Made by a program: the position numbers and the translations under genes. The notes below the pieces were generated by a model. The model was given only the letters and a program-made list of their open reading frames with translations, ran no database searches and was not told the DNA's origin. A stretch of DNA of 18,924 nt from Melaminivora alkalimesophila (GTDB lineage Bacteria > Pseudomonadota > Gammaproteobacteria > Burkholderiales > Burkholderiaceae_C), in NCBI RefSeq assembly GCF_000282995.1, contig NZ_ALEE01000726.1:1-18924 (forward strand), written 5' to 3'. Shown one piece after another: positions 15,243 through 18,924 of the stretch (positions within the stretch are counted from its first letter, which is position 1; every line of letters starts with the position of its first letter).

Positions 15243-15755
15243 ATGCCCCGCGCCGCCGCCCCACCTTCCGCACACCGTCCTGCCGGCCGGCGCATCCAGG
15301 TGCGGCGCTCGGGCGTGCACGGCAAGGGGGTATTCGCGCTGCGCCCCATCGCCGAGGGCGAGGTCATCGTCGAGTACACCGGCGAGCGCATCAGCTGGCC
15401 CGAGGCCCAGCGGCGCCACCCGCACGACCCCGACCAGCCGAACCACACCTTCTATTTTCACGTCGATGATGACCTGGTGATCGACGCGAAGTTCGGCGGC
15501 AATTCCTCGCGCTGGATCAACCACAGCTGCGAGCCCAACTGCTGGGCCGACGAGCGGGACGGCCGCATCTTCATCACCGCGCTGCGCGACATCGAGGCCG
15601 GGGAAGAGCTGAACTACGACTACGGCCTGGTCCTTGAGGAGCGCTACACCAGGAAGCTCAAGGCCGAGTACGCCTGCCACTGCGGCAGCGCCACGTGCCG
15701 CGGCACGCTGCTGGCGCCCAAGCGCGGCTGGTCGCCTCCCGGACCGCGCGCCTGA
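15243..15755 (+). CDS. SET-domain protein (probable protein-lysine methyltransferase)
   Basis: 170-residue protein consisting almost entirely of a SET domain, the fold that transfers methyl groups from S-adenosylmethionine to lysine side chains. Visible motifs: SGVHGKGVFALRPIAEGEVI (23-42, with the GxG cofactor loop), RWINHSCEPNC (90-100, the pseudoknot strand) and EELNYDYG (121-128, with the catalytic Tyr). A post-SET CxCxxxxC follows (Cys145, Cys147, Cys152), which with Cys100 should bind one zinc. All key residues are present, so it is probably active. The N-terminal 15 residues are Ala/Pro-rich. The start at 15243 was chosen because the frame upstream runs through the palindrome and topB promoter region; no strong Shine-Dalgarno is seen. 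It leads a run of three plus-strand genes (SET, birA, SPOR). The substrate is unknown. Confidence 0.9.
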   Translation: MPRAAAPPSAHRPAGRRIQVRRSGVHGKGVFALRPIAEGEVIVEYTGERISWPEAQRRHPHDPDQPNHTFYFHVDDDLVIDAKFGGNSSRWINHSCEPNCWADERDGRIFITALRDIEAGEELNYDYGLVLEERYTRKLKAEYACHCGSATCRGTLLAPKRGWSPPGPRA

Positions 15756-15785
15756 GGCGCGGACCGCTCTGCACCGCACGGCCCC

Positions 15786-16682
15786 ATGTCCATCGTCCAA
15801 CCCGCCCCCTGGCCGGCCGAGGCGCTGTGGCAGCAGATCGAACCCCTGCTGCCCGGCTTCTCGGTCGAGATCCTGGCCAGCATCGACTCCACCAGCAGCG
15901 AGCTGATGCGCCGCGCGCGCGCCGGCCAGACCGCGCCCACGCTGCTCGTGGCCGAGCGCCAGACCGCCGGTCGCGGGCGCCTGGGCCGCCAGTGGCACAG
16001 CGCCGCCTCCGTCTACGAGGGCACGGGCATGGTGCCGGCGCTCACTTTCTCCCTGGGCCTGCCGCTCAGCCCGCGCGACTGGTCGGGGCTGTCGCTGGCG
16101 GTGGGCGTGGCGGTGGCCGAGAGCCTGCAACCCGCTGTCCCGGCCGCCGGCACGGACGCACCGCGCATCGGCCTGAAGTGGCCCAACGACCTGTGGCTGG
16201 GCGAGGGGCGCAAGCTGGGCGGCATCCTGGTCGAGACCGCCACCTTCACCCATGCGCCGCAGGCGAACGCGCAGGCGCGCTACGTGGTCGTCGGCATCGG
16301 GCTGAACGTGCTGCCGGTGCGCATCGAGGGCGTCTCGCCGCCGCCGGCCTGCCTGCGCGAAGTGGACAGCGCCCTCACGGCGCCGCGCGCGCTGGGCCAG
16401 CTGGGGCTGCCGCTGGTGCAGACCCTGCTGGGCTTTGCCGAACACGGCTTTGCCGCCTTCCAGGCGCGTTTCGGGCTGCGCGACGTGCTGGCGGGCCACC
16501 CGGTGCAGCTCTCGACGGGCCGGCAGGGCGTGGCACATGGCGTGGACGAGGAGGGCGCGCTGCTGGTGCTGACCGACGCCGGCATGCAGCGCATCACCAG
16601 CGCGAGCATCAGCGTGCGCCCCCAGGGCATGGCGCTTCCGGAGTCCCCCTCTGCCGCGCCCCGGCGCACGCCCACCCGCTGA
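15786..16682 (+). CDS. birA: Biotin--[acetyl-CoA-carboxylase] ligase, class I (no HTH)
   Basis: 298-residue cytosolic enzyme that makes biotinyl-AMP and attaches biotin to a lysine of the biotin carboxyl carrier protein. Motifs: SIDSTSSEL (32-40), ERQTAGRGRLGRQWHS with the biotin/AMP loop GRGRLGR (62-68), LKWPNDLW (130-137), GRKLGGILVE with the catalytic Lys (141-150), and VGIGLNV (169-175). A small SH3-like C-terminal domain follows at about 240-285. The N-terminal winged-helix DNA-binding domain of E. coli BirA is absent, so this is a class I ligase and should not repress biotin genes. It is spaced 30 bases after the SET gene and 9 bases before the SPOR gene. No good Shine-Dalgarno is seen. 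Confidence 0.94.
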   Translation: MSIVQPAPWPAEALWQQIEPLLPGFSVEILASIDSTSSELMRRARAGQTAPTLLVAERQTAGRGRLGRQWHSAASVYEGTGMVPALTFSLGLPLSPRDWSGLSLAVGVAVAESLQPAVPAAGTDAPRIGLKWPNDLWLGEGRKLGGILVETATFTHAPQANAQARYVVVGIGLNVLPVRIEGVSPPPACLREVDSALTAPRALGQLGLPLVQTLLGFAEHGFAAFQARFGLRDVLAGHPVQLSTGRQGVAHGVDEEGALLVLTDAGMQRITSASISVRPQGMALPESPSAAPRRTPTR

Positions 16683-16691
16683 CCGATCGCC

Positions 16692-17411
16692 ATGCTGCGC
16701 CTTGCCGTCCTGCTGCTGTTCCTGGCCAATGCCGGCTACTACGCCTGGACGTCCGGCCTGCTGCGCGAGTGGGGCTTTGCACCTGCCGCCGAGGGCGAGC
16801 CCGAGCGCCTGCACCAGCAGATCGCTCCCGAGGAACTGCGGTTGCTGCCGCCGGCGCTGCCGGGCGCGCCTGCGCCAGACCCAGCCGCTCCACCGGCAGG
16901 GCCGACGCCGACCAACGGCGGTCCGCTCCCCACCGAACCCCCTGCCACCGCGGCGGCCGCGGCGCCGCAGGCGTGCCTGCAGGCCGGCTTGCTCGACACG
17001 CGCCAGGCAGAAGCGCTGCGCACCGCCCTGAGCACCTGGCCCGAGGGCAGCTGGGCGCTCGAGCCCGTGGCGGTCGCCGGGCGCTGGATGGTCTACATGG
17101 GCCGCTTCCCGGATGAGGAATTCGTCGCCCGCAAACGCGCCGAGCTGCGGGCCCTGGGCATCGACTACGACCGCCCGGGCGCGGCCTTCGAGCCCGGCCT
17201 GTCGCTGGGCCGCTTCTCGACCGAGGAAGCCGCGCAGCGCGGCCTGGTGCAACTCGGCCGCCAGGGGGTGCGCTCGGCGCGCGTGGTGCAGGAGCGCCCC
17301 GAGTCCACCTCCTACACCCTGCGCCTGCCCGCGGTGGACGCTGCGCTGCGCGAGCGCCTGCCGGCGCTGCGGCCGGCGCTGGCGGGCAAGGAGCTGCGCC
17401 CCTGCGAATGA
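16692..17411 (+). CDS. SPOR-domain inner-membrane protein
   Basis: 239-residue protein. Residues 3-20 are a hydrophobic N-terminal membrane anchor (RLAVLLLFLANAGYYAWT). A long Pro/Ala-rich periplasmic linker covers about 30-95, and a SPOR-type domain lies at about 130-212. The two halves of the SPOR fold are visible as WMVYMGRFPDEEFVARKRAE and LSLGRFSTEEAAQRGLVQLG, each a beta strand with GRF followed by a helix. SPOR domains bind glycan strands stripped of stem peptides and often place proteins at the division septum. Cys95 and Cys238 flank the domain region. The start lies 9 bases after the birA stop, so translation is probably coupled. It is not similar to FtsN beyond this architecture; the exact role is unknown. 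Confidence 0.82.
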   Translation: MLRLAVLLLFLANAGYYAWTSGLLREWGFAPAAEGEPERLHQQIAPEELRLLPPALPGAPAPDPAAPPAGPTPTNGGPLPTEPPATAAAAAPQACLQAGLLDTRQAEALRTALSTWPEGSWALEPVAVAGRWMVYMGRFPDEEFVARKRAELRALGIDYDRPGAAFEPGLSLGRFSTEEAAQRGLVQLGRQGVRSARVVQERPESTSYTLRLPAVDAALRERLPALRPALAGKELRPCE

Positions 17412-17596
17412 GGCGGGGGAGGGCGAGGGCGCGGGGCGTCGCCTCGCCAAGATTGCCTTCCAAGCCGGGCAGGGCCGCACGGCAGTGTCCAGCCCCTCCG
17501 ACACGGGTGGGCATGGGAATGGGGCGTTGTCCCACACGGCCCTTTCTGGCAAAGCGTTCAGATAGGCATACCGTTTCTCGTTTGTTCACTCATACG

Positions 17597-17602
17597 AAAG
17601 GA
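17597..17602 (+). promoter_or_regulatory. Ribosome binding site of the DUF4148 gene
   Basis: AAAGGA ends 8 bases before the ATG at 17611 and fixes that start. The 199-base gap upstream (17412-17610) is less GC-rich only in its last 60 bases, where the promoter should be; I found no convincing -35/-10 pair and no terminator for the SPOR gene. Confidence 0.65.
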
Positions 17603-17610
17603 ATGCCATC

Positions 17611-17973
17611 ATGAAACTGAACACACGCAAGACTCTTTCCATTCTTGCCCTGGCGGGCGCATCCCTGGCGGCCCCGGCCTTCGCCGACACGCAGCCGGGC
17701 CAGAACTGGGGCGAGCAGGCAACGCGCATGCAGATGCAGGGCGCGGGCCTGTCGCGCGCGGAGGTGCAGGCCGACCTGAACCTGTGGCGCCGCGCCGGGC
17801 TGGAGAACTACACGACCTCGCAAGGCCCGGCCGAGGCCAACGCCGAGCAGGCGCGCCGCATGGCGGAATACCAGCGACTGCGCAGCGGTCCGGAATACCG
17901 GCGCGAGGTCCAGCGCCTGGGCGGTGACGTGAGCACCCTGGCGGCCTACCCCAGTACGACCTACCAATACTGA
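17611..17973 (+). CDS. DUF4148-type small exported protein
   Basis: 120-residue protein. Residues 1-25 are a signal peptide (MKLNTRKT, hydrophobic core, cleavage probably after APAFA). GAGLSRAEVQADLNLWRRAGL (residues 45-64 within it) matches the DUF4148 core (a LTRAEVxADL...GL pattern), a family common in Burkholderiales and often present in many copies. The remainder is charged and helical (ARRMAEYQRLRSGPEYRREV), with a Thr/Tyr-rich end. It is expected in the periplasm or secreted; the function is unknown. It has its own strong ribosome site and lies 199 bases from the upstream gene, so it is probably transcribed alone. Confidence 0.82.
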   Translation: MKLNTRKTLSILALAGASLAAPAFADTQPGQNWGEQATRMQMQGAGLSRAEVQADLNLWRRAGLENYTTSQGPAEANAEQARRMAEYQRLRSGPEYRREVQRLGGDVSTLAAYPSTTYQY

Positions 17974-17996
17974 GCCTGATCCTTCCCCTCGCGGCT

Positions 17997-18033
17997 GCGG
18001 CCGCCCGCGCCCAGACCGGGCGGGGGCGGCCGC
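17997..18033. terminator. Hairpin between the convergent DUF4148 and kinase genes
   Basis: A perfect 9-bp inverted repeat (gcggccgcc at 17997-18005 and ggcggccgc at 18025-18033), with further partial G-C pairing inside, lies in the 73-base gap between the two convergent stop codons. No T-run follows on either strand, so it is terminator-like by position and strength only. Confidence 0.45.
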
Positions 18034-18046
18034 TTGGCGCAGAGGC

Positions 18047-18924
18047 TCACTGCGGAGGCGGCACGGCGTCGAAGCGCAGGCAAAAGCGCGCGCCCGGCAT
18101 GGCCGCGCCGGGCCGGGCATCCTCCACGCTCAGCTCGGCGCCGTGCTGGCGCGCGATCTCGCGCACGATCGGCAGCCCCAGGCCGGAGCCGTCGGCCTCG
18201 GTGCCCAGGGCGCGGTAGAAGGGCTGGAAGATCAGCTCGCGCTCGCCTTCCGGCACGCCAGGGCCGCTGTCCTCGACGTGCAGCAGCACCACCCGCCCGA
18301 AACGGTCGGGCAGCACGCGCACCGTCACCACCCCCGCCTCGTGCGGCCCGGTGGGCGTGTAATTGATGGCGTTGTCCACCAGGTTGCGCACCAGCTCCTG
18401 CAGCAGCACCGGATTGCCGCTCACCCAGGCGCCCGCCTCTCCGATCTCCGGGCCGTCGTAGCCCAGGTCGATGCGCCGCGCCAGCGCGCGCGGTACGGCG
18501 TCGCGCACCACCTCGATGACCAACCGCGCCAGATCCACCGGCTGGTGCGCCACCGCCGCGCTGCCCCCCTCGGCGCGCGCCAGCGCCAGCAGCTGGTTCA
18601 CGGTGTGCGTGGCGCGGATCGACGAGCGCCCGATGTACTGGAGCGACTGCTTGAGCTCCTCGGTGCTGGTGCCTTCGCGCTGCGCCAGGTCGGCCTGCAT
18701 GCGCAGCCCGGCCAGCGGGGTCTTGAGCTGGTGCGCCGCATCGGCCAGGAAGCGCCGCTGCGTCGCCATGGATTCCTGCAGCCGGCGCAGCAGGTCGTTC
18801 ACCGAATCCACCAGCGGCACCACCTCCAGCGGCACCGCCTGGTGGTCCAGCGGCGAGAGGTCGTCACTCTTGCGCGCGCGGATACGCTCTTCGAGCTGGT
18901 GCAGCGGCTTGATGCCGCGCGCCA
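18047..18924 (-). CDS. Sensor histidine kinase, TctE/QseC-like (partial, N-terminus outside window)
   Basis: The minus-strand frame is open to the right edge and ends at the stop codon 18047-18049; 291 complete codons are visible. It begins with a HAMP-like linker (RGIKPLHQLEERIRAR, DDLSPLD, VPLEVVPLVDSVNDLL). The dimerisation helix holds the phospho-acceptor His (codon 18731-18733) in FLADAAHQLKTPLAGLRMQA. The ATPase domain has the N box (LVRNLVDNAINYTP), G1 (VEDSGPGVP), F box (IFQPFYRA) and G2 (GSGLGLPIV). The linker and H-box wording is typical of the TctE and QseC group, which respond to tricarboxylates or hormone-like signals and pair with an OmpR-type regulator. The sensor domain, membrane segments and probable response-regulator gene lie outside the window. 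Confidence 0.92.
   Translation of the reverse strand, partial: ARGIKPLHQLEERIRARKSDDLSPLDHQAVPLEVVPLVDSVNDLLRRLQESMATQRRFLADAAHQLKTPLAGLRMQADLAQREGTSTEELKQSLQYIGRSSIRATHTVNQLLALARAEGGSAAVAHQPVDLARLVIEVVRDAVPRALARRIDLGYDGPEIGEAGAWVSGNPVLLQELVRNLVDNAINYTPTGPHEAGVVTVRVLPDRFGRVVLLHVEDSGPGVPEGERELIFQPFYRALGTEADGSGLGLPIVREIARQHGAELSVEDARPGAAMPGARFCLRFDAVPPPQ

Noticed and set aside
11891..15469. A nearly 1200-codon open frame on the plus strand, antisense to topB
   Set aside because: It mirrors the topB reading frame in high-GC DNA, has Arg/His/Leu-rich composition with no recognisable domain, and runs across the DUF4124 and topB genes and the intergenic palindrome. The minus-strand proteins show clear motifs.
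14145..17552. A 1135-codon open frame on the minus strand across the topB 5' part, SET, birA and SPOR genes
   Set aside because: It is antisense or out of frame to four genes with strong family signatures, and its translation is Arg/Gly/Ala-rich low-complexity sequence; this is a GC-content artefact.

Overview
The window is GC-rich (about 70% by eye), gene-dense chromosomal DNA. It most likely comes from a betaproteobacterium of the order Burkholderiales, probably Comamonadaceae-like. The basis is the gene families (DUF4148 and DUF4124 small exported proteins, a PAS/sigma-54-type regulator next to a family III CoA-transferase, a long SWIB-tailed topoisomerase III, a TctE/QseC-like histidine kinase), the codon use and the short gaps. 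This assignment is inferred from family memory, not from a search. I see no rRNA, tRNA, CRISPR array, insertion sequence or integrase, and no gap longer than about 200 bases.

Layout. 1-495 (-): N-terminal PAS part of a regulator cut by the window edge. 546-1775 (-): MFS transporter. 1961-3247 (+): CaiB/BaiF CoA-transferase, divergent from the transporter; these three may form an organic-acid uptake and activation unit. 3343-5586 (+): TonB-dependent outer-membrane receptor. 5666-6973 (-): glutamate dehydrogenase with its own terminator and a candidate promoter. 7131-7637 (+): PACE-family efflux protein, whose end overlaps the end of a 3-methyladenine DNA glycosylase (7564-8196, -). The glycosylase follows a VOC-fold protein (8207-8599, -) in a two-gene operon. 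8791-10095 (+): EntS-like MFS exporter. 10199-11695 (+): stand-alone Fic protein behind an AT-rich leader.

11788-12141 (-) is a small DUF4124 protein downstream of a 986-residue topoisomerase III (12167-15127, -). That enzyme ends in a lysine/alanine-rich, histone-H1-like linker and a SWIB domain. Divergent from it, across 115 bp holding a perfect 18-bp palindrome, is a SET-domain methyltransferase (15243-15755, +), followed by birA (15786-16682) and a SPOR-domain protein (16692-17411). 17611-17973 (+) is a DUF4148 exported protein. 18047-18924 (-) is the C-terminal part of a sensor histidine kinase cut by the right edge.

The most unusual item is the pairing of a SET-domain lysine-methyltransferase-like protein with a topoisomerase carrying a SWIB domain and an H1-like lysine-rich tail. 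This is a chromatin-flavoured gene pair in a bacterium, and the lysine-rich tail is a plausible, untested, methylation target. The rest is mainly ordinary housekeeping and accessory metabolism.
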